Below are positions 8,074-16,654 of a stretch of 52,875 nt of DNA, one piece after another (the first letter of the stretch is position 1; the number at the start of each line of letters is the position of its first letter). A program made the translations under genes and the position numbers. The notes under the pieces were generated by a model that ran no database searches, was not told the DNA's origin, and worked only from the letters and a program-made list of their open reading frames with translations. The DNA is from Caryophanales bacterium. GTDB taxonomy: Bacteria; Bacillota; Bacilli; Bacillales; Bacillaceae_J. Where the stretch lies: the NCBI GenBank assembly GCA_012840465.1, contig DULJ01000027.1, positions 1-52,875 of the forward strand, read 5' to 3'.

Positions 8074-8117
8074 TAAAGGATAAAGAACTTTGTAAGCAAA
8101 GCTCCTTATCCTTTTTT
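8074..8117 (+). terminator. Terminator after the folE-SDR operon
   Basis: AAAGGATAA (8075-8083) pairs with TTATCCTTT (8106-8114), with an inner CTTTG/CAAAG helix, followed by a T-run. Confidence 0.85.
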
Positions 8118-8126
8118 GCTTTTTTC

Positions 8127-8210
8127 CTATTCCTTTTGCTGCGCTAGGCCATTATCATGGTCTACTTGCTGCCAATCCTGATTGAAAATCATATAAATAT
8201 TTAACGGCAT
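8127..8210 (-). CDS. Possible 27-residue small protein
   Basis: ATG at 8210 reads MPLNIYMIFNQDWQQVDHDN then GLAQQKE-stop and has a good Shine-Dalgarno (TAGGAGTG, 5 nt spacing). It is hydrophilic with no recognised family. The longer in-frame reading further upstream lacks a start signal. Small size makes this tentative. Confidence 0.35.
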   Translation of the reverse strand: MPLNIYMIFNQDWQQVDHDNGLAQQKE

Positions 8211-8336
8211 TATGTCACTCCTAAGCAAATAGTTGTATATTATTTCAATTACTATTGTGACCAAAAGTAAAATAATAAGACAATCTGTTGGTCTTGCGTT
8301 AAAATGGGGATGTAACAAAGCAGGGGGGGCGATAAA

Positions 8337-9260
8337 ATGAAGAAATCTCAGTTAGGAAATTCAGACTTATATCTAAGCGAAATAGGTCTTGGCTGTATGT
8401 CTCTTGGCACAGATGTTGAAAAAGGCGTACGAATTATTCACGAGGCATTACATAGGGGAGTAAATTTCTTGGATACTGCGGATCTTTATGATTTTGGTAT
8501 TAACGAAGAAATTGTTGGAAAGGCAATTAAAGGTCGCAGGGATGGGCTCATTGTTGCTACAAAGGTGGGGAATCGCTGGAACGAGAATAAGGATAGCTGG
8601 ATTTGGGACCCATCAGCAAAATACATAAAAGCTGAGGTCAAGGAAAGCTTGCGCCGGCTCCAGACAGATTATATTGATTTGTACCAACTACATGGAGGCA
8701 CAATTGACGACCCGATTGATGAAACGATAGCGGCTTTTGAGGATTTGAAAAAAGAAGGATTGATTCGTTACTATGGGATCTCATCCATTCGACCAAATGT
8801 CATAAATGAGTTTATAAAAAAGTCAAATATTGTCAGTATCATGATGCAGTATAGCTTACTCGACCGCCGACCTGAAGAACTTTTCCCACTCCTTAAAGAA
8901 AAGCAAATTAGCATTATTGCCCGTGGACCTTTAGCTAAAGGGTTATTAACAGAAAAAATGAAGGACAAGGCAAATACTCAAGTAATTGAAAAAGGGTATC
9001 TTGATTATTCCTATGGTGAAATCGTGGAGGTTAACTCGAAAATAAAAGATCTTTCCATTGCGCCGCAATCGATAAACAGCATTGCCTTTCGTTATCCGTT
9101 GTTTAGCGAAACGATTGCGGCGATCATTCCAGGGGCAAGCACTATAGAGCAACTAAGAGAAAATATACAGGAAACAACAAATAATCAAATCACAAAAGAG
9201 CAATATGAAAAATTACAGGCAATTACAAAGTCCAGCATTTATCAGCAGCATCGCTTTTAG
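8337..9260 (+). CDS. Aldo/keto reductase
   Basis: A 307-residue NADPH-dependent oxidoreductase of the AKR superfamily, cytoplasmic. The catalytic tetrad is visible: Asp in FLDTADLY, Tyr in DLYDFG, Lys in IVATKVG and His in LYQLHGG. The cofactor-binding C-terminal portion reads IAAIIPGASTIEQLREN. Overall it resembles the Bacillus YqkF-type group, whose physiological substrates are not established. GCAGGGGGG precedes the ATG. It is monocistronic, facing the LysR gene with only 50 bp between the stop codons and no clear hairpin. Confidence 0.92.
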   Translation: MKKSQLGNSDLYLSEIGLGCMSLGTDVEKGVRIIHEALHRGVNFLDTADLYDFGINEEIVGKAIKGRRDGLIVATKVGNRWNENKDSWIWDPSAKYIKAEVKESLRRLQTDYIDLYQLHGGTIDDPIDETIAAFEDLKKEGLIRYYGISSIRPNVINEFIKKSNIVSIMMQYSLLDRRPEELFPLLKEKQISIIARGPLAKGLLTEKMKDKANTQVIEKGYLDYSYGEIVEVNSKIKDLSIAPQSINSIAFRYPLFSETIAAIIPGASTIEQLRENIQETTNNQITKEQYEKLQAITKSSIYQQHRF

Positions 9261-9310
9261 GCGAATTTGATAACGGTATAAAAAATGAATCGTGACTACA
9301 AAATCAAGCA

Positions 9311-10207
9311 CTAATCGGTAAAAATTAGTGCTTGACTCTTCCGAAGAGTTTCTAAAAATACTTCGGAAGCTTTCGTGTGGAATTCTGTATTCTTCCTTAT
9401 GATAGAAAAGTTGCGAATAATTGGCTCTTTGTTCACTTTTAATAATTTTAAACTTTCAAAATGAACTTCTTTTCTTACGGCCCAATGGGATAAAAGCGAA
9501 ATCCCTACTCCTGCTTCAACAGATTCCTTAATAATTTGTGTGCTACCAAACTCCATAATTTCTTTTGGAGTAAAGTCGCAGAGGGTAAACATCTTCTCGG
9601 CTGCTTCTCTAGTACCTGAACCTATTTCCCTTAAAATCCACGTTTCATCTTGTAATTCACTCAATTGAATTTCAGTCTTATTTGACAAGCGATGATTTTT
9701 CGAAACAATAATAAACATATTATCTTTAGCAAGCGGTTCAATTTCTAATGTTTCTTGTTTAAAATGCCCTTCCACGATTCCAATATCAAGTTGTTGTTGG
9801 GCAATCATTTCAGCAATGTTATGAGTGTTGGCAATTGTTATCTTCGGAATGATTAAAGGGTACTCTTGCCGAAGGAGTGCGATAATATGCGGTAAGATGT
9901 ATTCGCCGAAAGTATAACTAGCTCCAATAGATACCTCACCTTTACCGATAAAAACTAAATCATTCACTAATTCGTTCATTCGTTGGTAGGTTTGAAAAAT
10001 TTTCTTGCCATGGTGGTATACAATCTCGCCCGCTTTATTTAAACGTACATATTTATTCGTTCTTTCCAATAGTTTCGTTCCCATTCTTAGTTCCAATGCT
10101 TGAATATGCTGGCTAACTGCTGGCTGGGTCATATGTAGTTCGACAGCAGCCCGTGAAAAATTCTCCACTTCAGCTACTTTTAAAAAGACTAATAATTGTT
10201 GGTCCAT
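9311..10207 (-). CDS. LysR-type transcriptional regulator
   Basis: A 298-residue LTTR. The N-terminal winged helix reads LLVFLKVAEVENFSRAAVEL then MTQPAVSQHIQALELRMGTKLLERTNKYVRLNKAG, and the C-terminal periplasmic-binding-like domain senses an effector (GIVEGHFKQ, ETWILREIGSGTREAAE). It is divergent from the YeiH-type transporter gene with a 133-bp shared promoter region that contains a 16-bp inverted repeat, so it most likely controls that transporter and itself. The layout resembles CysL-like regulators of sulfur metabolism, but the effector cannot be read from sequence. Confidence 0.92.
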   Translation of the reverse strand: MDQQLLVFLKVAEVENFSRAAVELHMTQPAVSQHIQALELRMGTKLLERTNKYVRLNKAGEIVYHHGKKIFQTYQRMNELVNDLVFIGKGEVSIGASYTFGEYILPHIIALLRQEYPLIIPKITIANTHNIAEMIAQQQLDIGIVEGHFKQETLEIEPLAKDNMFIIVSKNHRLSNKTEIQLSELQDETWILREIGSGTREAAEKMFTLCDFTPKEIMEFGSTQIIKESVEAGVGISLLSHWAVRKEVHFESLKLLKVNKEPIIRNFSIIRKNTEFHTKASEVFLETLRKSQALIFTD

Positions 10208-10230
10208 TTACCTCAACCTTTCGATTAATT

Positions 10231-10246
10231 ATAAGTGAATACTTAT
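10231..10246. promoter_or_regulatory. Inverted repeat, likely LysR operator
   Basis: ATAAGT-gaat-ACTTAT is a perfect inverted repeat 24 bp upstream of the LysR start, in the divergent region with the transporter gene. LTTRs typically bind such AT-rich dyads near their own promoter. Confidence 0.6.
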
Positions 10247-10340
10247 CGTAAATATTATAAAGATTTATTTTTCTAATGTTAAGAACTATATTAATATGAA
10301 GTAACAAAGTTTCAAAGGTATTTAGGTTAGGAGTGTTGAA

Positions 10341-11309
10341 ATGTATAAAGGTATTGGCTTTACTTTTTTAATCGCATTATTGGGGTATGCTTTGGCTCTA
10401 ATTCCGGGATTTAAGCTGATCGGACCCATGGCCTGCGCAATTATTTTGGCTGTTGTGTATCGACAAATTTGGGGCTATCCGGATGTTTTGCGAGATGGGA
10501 TTCAATTTGCTTCCAAGAAATTATTGCGTTTTGCGATTATTTTGTATGGATTGAAATTAAATATGGATGTCATTTTTCATGACGGGCTAGGATTACTTGC
10601 ATGGGATGCCGGAACGATTATCTTTGCGATCGCAATTACAATGTTATTGGCTAAATGGTTGAAGGCGGACACTTCGATATCTTTTCTCTTAGGAGTGGGA
10701 ACGGGAGTATGCGGAGCAGCAGCAATTGCGGCAGTTGCCCCGATTATTAAAGCGAAGGATGAGGATACTGCAACAAGTGTTGGGATTATAGCCCTAGTTG
10801 GAACTGTCTTTTCGATTTGTTACACACTGTTATTGCCGATTTTAGATGTGACAGCTGAGAAATACGGAATCTGGTCTGGTATTAGTCTACATGAGCTTGC
10901 CCATGTTGCACTAGCCGCCGCACCCGGTGGAGAAGATGCATTGGCTATTGGGCTACTAGCTAAATTGGGTCGGGTGTTCTTACTCATTCCGTTATGTTTT
11001 ATTCTCGTCTATTGGATGAAACGGAAAAATAATTCGGAATCAAATGGGAAAGTGGATATTCCGTGGTTTCTTTTTGGATTTATTGCGATGAGCTTCTTTG
11101 GAAGCTATGTTCTTGGTACTTATATACCTGTGACAGATGCGGTGATGAACGGAATTGCCACAGCCACAACGTTTATATTAACGACGGCGATGGTAGGGCT
11201 TGGATTAAATATTAGTCTTGCGGACGTCAAAACAAAAGCAATGCGCCCGTTGGTAGCGATGTTGATTACATCTGTAGCTCTTTCACTGTTGACTTTTGTT
11301 TTACTGTAA
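10341..11309 (+). CDS. YeiH family putative sulfate exporter
   Basis: A 322-residue polytopic membrane protein with about ten helices. Family hallmarks are LLRFAIILYGLKLNMDVIF, GVGTGVCGAAAIAAVAPIIK (the GxCGAAAI signature), TATSVGIIALVGTVFS, and the C-terminal mirror TTAMVGLGLNISLADVKTKAMRPL. The family (PF03601, YeiH) is annotated as putative sulfate exporter on limited experimental evidence. The divergent LysR gene probably regulates it. RBS GGAG precedes ATG 10341. Confidence 0.88.
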   Translation: MYKGIGFTFLIALLGYALALIPGFKLIGPMACAIILAVVYRQIWGYPDVLRDGIQFASKKLLRFAIILYGLKLNMDVIFHDGLGLLAWDAGTIIFAIAITMLLAKWLKADTSISFLLGVGTGVCGAAAIAAVAPIIKAKDEDTATSVGIIALVGTVFSICYTLLLPILDVTAEKYGIWSGISLHELAHVALAAAPGGEDALAIGLLAKLGRVFLLIPLCFILVYWMKRKNNSESNGKVDIPWFLFGFIAMSFFGSYVLGTYIPVTDAVMNGIATATTFILTTAMVGLGLNISLADVKTKAMRPLVAMLITSVALSLLTFVLL

Positions 11310-11318
11310 AAACCAACA

Positions 11319-11357
11319 AAATAGCAGATTGAGATTTTTGTTCTCAATCTGCTATTT
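11319..11357 (+). terminator. Strong hairpin terminator between convergent genes
   Basis: AAATAGCAGATTGAGA (11319-11334) pairs perfectly with TCTCAATCTGCTATTT (11342-11357), a 16-bp stem. The T-run is weak on this strand. It separates the transporter gene from the chemoreceptor gene on the other strand. Confidence 0.8.
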
Positions 11358-11403
11358 GACCGCAAAAAAGTAATTTGGATTGTCTGTTATTACATACTTA
11401 CTT

Positions 11404-13140
11404 TTATTTACTTTTCTTGAGTTGTTTTTCATACTCCAAATCGTTCAAAAGTTCATTAATACATTTTAGGACTTCTTTGGAGGCTTCTTCCAGATTAGAT
11501 AAATGTCCTTCTGCTTGTTCCACATCTTGAGCTAAATAGGCTTCGGCTGCTTTCTTGGCAAACTCATGGACACGGCGGTGTGGTTCATTTAAGCTTTGAT
11601 AGCTGGAGAAGCGTCCGCAACGCTCCTTTGTATTTTCATGGAAATACCATTTGCCTAGCCGACAATGATTGTGGGATGTTACTTCATTTGGATTAATGGT
11701 TTCCAGCCCCAAGAACATATTATAGATACGCCACTTCCATAATATATGATCTGTTTTGGATAGGCTTAATAATGCCTTTGTAGATAAAAGGATATTATTA
11801 TTATTAATCATATTTTGTCTGAATGAATCGATTGTCTGACTCAATGTGTAAACAGCAGATCCCGTGTTTCTTCCTAATTCTCGTACATCTTCAGACAAGT
11901 CGGAAATCGAAGCCATACGATTTGAAATTTCATCAGTCGCAGCTGCCTGTTCCTCACATACTGCCGCTATGCTGTTCGTATTATCATTAATTTCTTCAAC
12001 GATTTCAACAATCTCTGTTAATAAAGGTAAGGCTTCTTGAGCTTCCGTAGTAGCTTTTTCAATAACAACGGAAGTAGAATTTATAGAGTCTGACACTTCA
12101 GTAGAGAAGGCACGCAAATTTTGAACATTATGATTTACTTGCTTCACGGAAGAAACCGTATTTTCAGCTAACTTCCTGACTTCATTTGCAACGACAGCAA
12201 AGCCTTTTCCATGTTCACCGGCTCGTGCCGCTTCAATCGAAGCATTTAGTGCCAGCAAATTTGTTTGGTCGGCAACCCCATTAATTAAACCAACAATGTC
12301 TTCAATAGTAGAGACATATCCTTTTAATTGTGAGAAGTTTTTTACAATGTTATCAAATGTATCACGGGTATGGACAATTTCGTCTAAAGCATTACTTATG
12401 ACATGCGTTCCATTTTCAGCCTTATTAACTGCGAGGGCTGTTTTTTCAGAAACATGTGTTGCAGACCTTGCAACATCGGCAATCGAAGCAGAAATTTCTT
12501 CAGTTGCGGCTGACGCATTCTGTATCTCGTGATTTTGTTCTTCCAAGCTTTGAATTAACCCTTTAATGAACATAATCTCTGCATTTTTATCCATTAACTG
12601 GGCAATGCCTTCAGAAACCTGCTCCACTACTTTTTCTGTGAAAACTTCAATCAATATTTGCTGATCTATATTAATGGCTCGTTGAAGTACTTCTAAAAAT
12701 TGCAGGCATTTATGAGGATTTTGCCCCTTCTTAGACAGTAAGTTGGTAATTAAATAAAAATTAAACTGATTGAATGCAACGACAAGCTTGCCGATGTTAT
12801 AATGATGTGTTCGAAGTTCCTCAAAAAAAGAAATAATCTTATCAACATATTCTTCGTTTCGTTCCTCATAGAAAAAAATGTTAATATAGCGTTCAATGGA
12901 CGCTGTTGAAATATTTTCAATTCCTTCAGTTCTTAACTCTTTTAAATACGTTTCAAAAATTCTGACCATTTCATTTGTGCTTGATTCTAATAATGATACG
13001 ATTTCCTTTAGCCTTGCTTGATCCTCGGTCGTGAAATGATTATAGGCCAACGTATCTTTAAATCGTCCTTTAACTTCAATATCAGTTCCATATTGAAGGA
13101 ATTCATCAATATTGACTCTTGGTTTTAGTTTATTAAACAT
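11404..13140 (-). CDS. Globin-coupled chemoreceptor with C-terminal CZB domain
   Basis: A 578-residue soluble receptor with no membrane segments. Residues 1-180 resemble the protoglobin sensor of HemAT, with a candidate proximal haem His113 in HHYNIGK (H-x-x-I-G). The central MCP domain has the conserved tip [20 protein letters not shown] and feeds CheA/CheW. From about residue 470 there is a chemoreceptor zinc-binding (CZB) domain: [17 protein letters not shown] and PHRRVHEFA supply the His3/Cys ligands. A single receptor joining a globin and a CZB is unusual. ATG 13140 is chosen over the upstream frame because AGGAGAG lies about 7 nt before it. It probably senses oxygen or a redox state plus zinc or oxidant. 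Confidence 0.85.
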   Translation of the reverse strand: MFNKLKPRVNIDEFLQYGTDIEVKGRFKDTLAYNHFTTEDQARLKEIVSLLESSTNEMVRIFETYLKELRTEGIENISTASIERYINIFFYEERNEEYVDKIISFFEELRTHHYNIGKLVVAFNQFNFYLITNLLSKKGQNPHKCLQFLEVLQRAINIDQQILIEVFTEKVVEQVSEGIAQLMDKNAEIMFIKGLIQSLEEQNHEIQNASAATEEISASIADVARSATHVSEKTALAVNKAENGTHVISNALDEIVHTRDTFDNIVKNFSQLKGYVSTIEDIVGLINGVADQTNLLALNASIEAARAGEHGKGFAVVANEVRKLAENTVSSVKQVNHNVQNLRAFSTEVSDSINSTSVVIEKATTEAQEALPLLTEIVEIVEEINDNTNSIAAVCEEQAAATDEISNRMASISDLSEDVRELGRNTGSAVYTLSQTIDSFRQNMINNNNILLSTKALLSLSKTDHILWKWRIYNMFLGLETINPNEVTSHNHCRLGKWYFHENTKERCGRFSSYQSLNEPHRRVHEFAKKAAEAYLAQDVEQAEGHLSNLEEASKEVLKCINELLNDLEYEKQLKKSK

Positions 13141-13288
13141 AGTAATCTCTCCTATTAGTAATAAAATCCATCTTTCCAACTATAAGCCTATTATACTAGT
13201 AAATAGGCCATATGTTAATTAACTTTATGCGGATAAAAGTATAAAATATGGATTAACATTGTTTTCTTTGGCTTTTTCTGATAAATAA

Positions 13289-13294
13289 TATAAT
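13289..13294 (+). promoter_or_regulatory. -10 element of the rlmA promoter
   Basis: A consensus TATAAT at 13289-13294; the -35 is weak (TTGGCT, 13268-13273). Transcription would begin near 13301, only about 9 nt before the terminator stem and 3 nt before the leader ATG. Confidence 0.6.
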
Positions 13295-13303
13295 GAGATA
13301 GCT

Positions 13304-13339
13304 ATGTATCACAGGCAAATCGCCTGTGTTTTTTCATGA
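13304..13339 (+). CDS. Candidate 11-residue leader peptide of rlmA
   Basis: ATG TAT CAC AGG... encodes MYHRQIACVFS and its TGA overlaps the rlmA Shine-Dalgarno (TGAAGGGAAG). The ORF runs straight through the terminator hairpin, so a translating or stalled ribosome would melt or mask it. No ribosome binding site precedes it; if transcription starts near 13301 the message would be nearly leaderless. Existence as a translated peptide is inferred. Confidence 0.4.
   Translation: MYHRQIACVFS
13310..13334 (+). terminator. Leader terminator (attenuator) of rlmA
   Basis: CACAGGC (13310-13316) pairs with GCCTGTG (13322-13328), then six Ts. No plus-strand gene lies upstream (the neighbour is divergent), so it sits in the rlmA leader and should lower basal expression. 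Confidence 0.75.
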
Positions 13340-13353
13340 AGGGAAGATCTTAA

Positions 13354-14226
13354 ATGTCAAAAAAGGAAAATAGTGCAAAGCGAGTTAGTGAAAATATATC
13401 TGCTTTTAAATGCCCACTTTGCGAAAGTGAGATGAGTGTGGTAGAACGTAAAAGTTTAATTTGCACCAACAATCACACTTTTGATTTTGCAAAACAAGGG
13501 TACCTCAATTTGATGATTCAGCAGTCAAATAGCCACTACAGCAAAGAGCTTTTTGAAGCGAGACACAAAATAATTAATGGCAGTGAATTATATGATGAGA
13601 TGCATAAGTCGATATCCAATGTTATTAAAGATAGGCTGGATACGTCTATAAATCCATGTTTGATCGTTGATTTAGGGTGCGGAGAAGGGTCACACTTACA
13701 ACGAGTAATAGATCGATGTGAGATCGAGGCGATTACCGGGGTTGGTCTTGATATAGCAAAAGAAGGAATTGTTGCAGCGGCTAAAAGCTATGGAAATCCG
13801 ATTTGGCTTGTTGGAGACTTGGCCAAATCCCCGTTGGCCGATCACTCATTTCATATCATTCTCAATATTTTATCGCCATCAAATTACAAGGAATTCAAGC
13901 GAATGTTAGTTCAGGATGGTCTTGTCATAAAAGTGGTGCCAGGTCCCAACTACTTAAAAGAAATTCGAGAGGCACTTTTTGAAAGTAGTGAGAAAAAAGA
14001 CTATAAAAATGATGATACAGTTTTACTTTTTAAAGAACACTTTAAGGTAATACATACTATTAAACTTAATTATACAAAAATACTTAATAAAGAAGAACTT
14101 TATAATTTAGTACGAATGACTCCGCTTGCTTGGTCCGGGGACCAGAACCGGATAAATGCCTTCAGTAATCAGGATTCTGCAGAAATCACCGTTGATTTAG
14201 AAATCTTAGTTGGAATGAATAAATAA
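13354..14226 (+). CDS. rlmA: 23S rRNA (guanine-N1)-methyltransferase, RlmA type
   Basis: A 290-residue SAM-dependent methyltransferase modifying a guanine in helix 35 of 23S rRNA; Gram-positive members (RlmA-II/TlrB type) act at G748 and influence macrolide binding. The N-terminal zinc finger is visible: FKCPLCESEM...LICTNNHTFDFAKQGYLNLM, with three Cys pairs/His. The SAM motif is LIVDLGCGEGSHL, followed by GVGLDIAKEGI and NILSPSNYKEFKRML. AAGGGAAGA precedes ATG 13354. Expression is likely controlled by the leader terminator immediately upstream, fitting antibiotic-induced attenuation known for other Bacillus resistance genes. Confidence 0.9.
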   Translation: MSKKENSAKRVSENISAFKCPLCESEMSVVERKSLICTNNHTFDFAKQGYLNLMIQQSNSHYSKELFEARHKIINGSELYDEMHKSISNVIKDRLDTSINPCLIVDLGCGEGSHLQRVIDRCEIEAITGVGLDIAKEGIVAAAKSYGNPIWLVGDLAKSPLADHSFHIILNILSPSNYKEFKRMLVQDGLVIKVVPGPNYLKEIREALFESSEKKDYKNDDTVLLFKEHFKVIHTIKLNYTKILNKEELYNLVRMTPLAWSGDQNRINAFSNQDSAEITVDLEILVGMNK

Positions 14227-14297
14227 TCTGTTCCTGTTTATAAGTTGGGTGTGGGTGGTACTTAAAACTATTGTCAGAAGGTATTGGATCCAGTAAA

Positions 14298-14334
14298 AAA
14301 CACATGGCATTGTTTACGTACCATGTGTTTTTTT
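14298..14334 (+). terminator. Terminator after rlmA
   Basis: AAACACATGG (14298-14307) pairs with CCATGTGTTT (14321-14330), followed by Ts. Bases 14335-14516 show nothing recognisable. Confidence 0.88.
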
Positions 14335-14516
14335 CAATGAGAAATGATCTTATGGAATATACTCTGTGCTTAACTGAAAGAGGGCATTCTTCCTAATTCT
14401 CGCAACTTTAACGATAGATGATTAAGCAGGTTTACCATTCTATACAGATCCCTTGCTATAGTTATTGTTTATCTAGGAAAAAAAGTTGTACTTTGGTACA
14501 AAAATTAATAGTAACT

Positions 14517-15680
14517 CTATTTCAAACTCAATAGCGTCTGCTTCATTTCGTCTTCCATTTTGACCAATTCCTGTTCAGCTTGCTGGCGTTTCATTCGTCC
14601 TTCATGCTGAATGCGAATAGTTTCCTGTAATGTTGTAATCAAATTTTCCTGTGTTTTTTTCAATGTTTCAATATCGACAAGTCCGCGTTCATTTTCTATC
14701 GCGGTCTCAATACTATTGGTTTTTAACATTTCTGCATTTTTAAGTAGAAGTTCATTGGTAGTTTTGCTCACTTGCTTTTGTGCTTCGACCGCACGTTTTT
14801 GCCTGTATAGTGTTAGGGCAATCGTAATTTGATTTTTCCATAACGGTATGGCTGTTAATATTGATGACTGAATTTTTTCCACTAGCGCTTGATTCATATT
14901 TTGAATCATCCGGATTTGCGGTGCACTTTGAATTGTAATTTGTCGACTTAATTTTAGATCGTGCAGGCGTTTGTCCAGTCTATCTGCAAACTGGACTAAA
15001 TCATTTAAATCCTGGTAAACCATTTGGTCGTCCGATTGTTCAGCCTTTCGCTTTAATGCAGGTATATCTTTGGCATGAAGCTCATCTAACTTTAGTTCAC
15101 CGGCAGCAATATAAATATTTAAGCCATCAAAGTATTCCTTGTTTTTTTGAAACAATTCATCAAGCATCTTATTATCAGTTAGTAGAATATCTTTTTGATG
15201 ATCAAGTTTTACCCCGATTTTATCAATTTGCGACCCGACTTTTTGATATTTTGACAAAATTTCATTGGCTGAGGTTGATACCTTATTGAAAAACCGCTTA
15301 AATATGTTTTTCTTTTCACCGCTTAATTCCTCAGGATTGACCTGTTCCAGCTTTTGCATAAGCTCCTTTAATATGTCGCCAATCGGACCGGTATCTTTTT
15401 TCTGAACGTGTTCGAGCATTGAATGTGAAAAGTTGGAAAGCTTTGTTTGCGCCGCTGTCCCGAATTGGACGATGGCCTGCTGATCCTTCGGATTGATTTG
15501 CGTAGCTAATTCCACCGCTTTTTGGCGGTAGACATCAGGTAATGAATCGATCATCCGTTTCGGCTTATCCTCTTTATATGGGGTGACAACAGGCTCGTTT
15601 TCGATTTCACCAAATGGGTTTGCCAGTAAATCGTCTAGAGCATTGTTCGTTTCATTTAGGGTTTTTAATTCGTTACTCAT
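14517..15680 (-). CDS. yaaN: TelA/YaaN family protein (toxic anion resistance-like)
   Basis: A 387-residue, mostly alpha-helical cytoplasmic protein of the TelA/KlaA family (PF05816). Characteristic stretches are [64 protein letters not shown] and [43 protein letters not shown]. Plasmid-borne relatives are linked to tellurite resistance, but chromosomal roles are unclear. It starts 6 bp after the xpaC stop in the same order as the B. subtilis xpaC-yaaN operon, so they are clearly co-transcribed. Confidence 0.92.
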   Translation of the reverse strand: MSNELKTLNETNNALDDLLANPFGEIENEPVVTPYKEDKPKRMIDSLPDVYRQKAVELATQINPKDQQAIVQFGTAAQTKLSNFSHSMLEHVQKKDTGPIGDILKELMQKLEQVNPEELSGEKKNIFKRFFNKVSTSANEILSKYQKVGSQIDKIGVKLDHQKDILLTDNKMLDELFQKNKEYFDGLNIYIAAGELKLDELHAKDIPALKRKAEQSDDQMVYQDLNDLVQFADRLDKRLHDLKLSRQITIQSAPQIRMIQNMNQALVEKIQSSILTAIPLWKNQITIALTLYRQKRAVEAQKQVSKTTNELLLKNAEMLKTNSIETAIENERGLVDIETLKKTQENLITTLQETIRIQHEGRMKRQQAEQELVKMEDEMKQTLLSLK

Positions 15681-15686
15681 AATTTT

Positions 15687-16424
15687 TTATCTCCTTTCCT
15701 CCGGTGCCTTATTTTTTTCCCGACGGGCTTGGTCTGTAAACTTAATTTTAATTGATTGCGGTGGCTCTTGTATTAGGTTTTGATTTTGCGTTTGTTCCAT
15801 AAATCCATTTTGCATGTCATGGGTTTGCCGTGCAACATCAAGTTCCATATTTAATGTCTCGATATCATTTGAAAGGACGGTAAGCAAGTCATCATTCAGT
15901 GATTTCACTAGTTTCTCCAATGTGTCTTCTGTTTCCGAAAGGGACTTTCGAACCTCTAAATCTTTAATATTTTGACGTGACAAAAACACATAGCGTTCAG
16001 ACAATTCTACAACAGAATCTAAATGATAAAAGAAAAACCGTTCAGCCTGATAAAAACGCTTGGGTTCCTTCTTTACAATTTGATAAATCTGTTTAACAGG
16101 CCGTTGCAGGTTACCTAGTAGTTTTGCTGCTCGAAATGAGCGAATACTTAATAGAACTTTATTAAGACGCTTGATCTTTTCTGCAGCTTCCTTTAGGTTT
16201 CGGACAATATATTGATATTCTTTTTTTGTTAACTGATTTTCATTTAATAGTTTTTTCTGTCCACGCTTTTTTAAAACGAAATTGGTCAATCCGCCTCCTA
16301 GTACGGCTACTAAGGAGGATATCCAAAAGGATTGATCAAAGCCAAAATAAGCTGTTGGCCAGATGATTCCAAGTATAATCACTGAACTTAAACTGCGAAA
16401 TAAAAACGATAAGACGGATCTCAT
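15687..16424 (-). CDS. xpaC: XpaC, 5-bromo-4-chloroindolyl phosphate hydrolysis family
   Basis: A 245-residue protein with two N-terminal membrane helices (SVLSFLFRSLSSVIILGIIW and SFWISSLVAVLGGGLTNFVL) and a long helical cytoplasmic part (KRLNKVLLSIRSFRAAKLLGNLQRPVKQIYQIV). It was named for hydrolysis of the X-phos dye, but its true function is unknown. ATG 16424 is preferred: GGGAGAG is 8 nt upstream, whereas the earlier in-frame ATG has none. It is the first gene of the xpaC-yaaN operon. Confidence 0.85.
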   Translation of the reverse strand: MRSVLSFLFRSLSSVIILGIIWPTAYFGFDQSFWISSLVAVLGGGLTNFVLKKRGQKKLLNENQLTKKEYQYIVRNLKEAAEKIKRLNKVLLSIRSFRAAKLLGNLQRPVKQIYQIVKKEPKRFYQAERFFFYHLDSVVELSERYVFLSRQNIKDLEVRKSLSETEDTLEKLVKSLNDDLLTVLSNDIETLNMELDVARQTHDMQNGFMEQTQNQNLIQEPPQSIKIKFTDQARREKNKAPEERR

Positions 16425-16556
16425 AAAAATTCTCTCCCACAAATGAAATTACGATTACTCCTATTATACGACAAAAGATGCAGACAAGTTTCATCATTGA
16501 TGTATTTTTTCAGGAAGCCATAAGTATAGGTAATATATCCCAATTATTAATAACTT

Positions 16557-16583
16557 TGTAACTTTTTTGGACTGTACATCGTA
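16557..16583 (+). promoter_or_regulatory. Candidate sigma-W (ECF) promoter of floT
   Basis: TGTAAC (16557-16562), a T-run, then CGTA (16580-16583) with a 17-bp spacer. This closely matches the TGAAAC-N16-CGTA layout of sigma-W promoters, which drive the flotillin operon in B. subtilis. Confidence 0.6.
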
Positions 16584-16654
16584 TTCATTAATGGGAGCGG
16601 GAAATTTAAGGTTTATTCAAATAAACCCTGCTTACTATCTCTCAGGAGGAGTGG

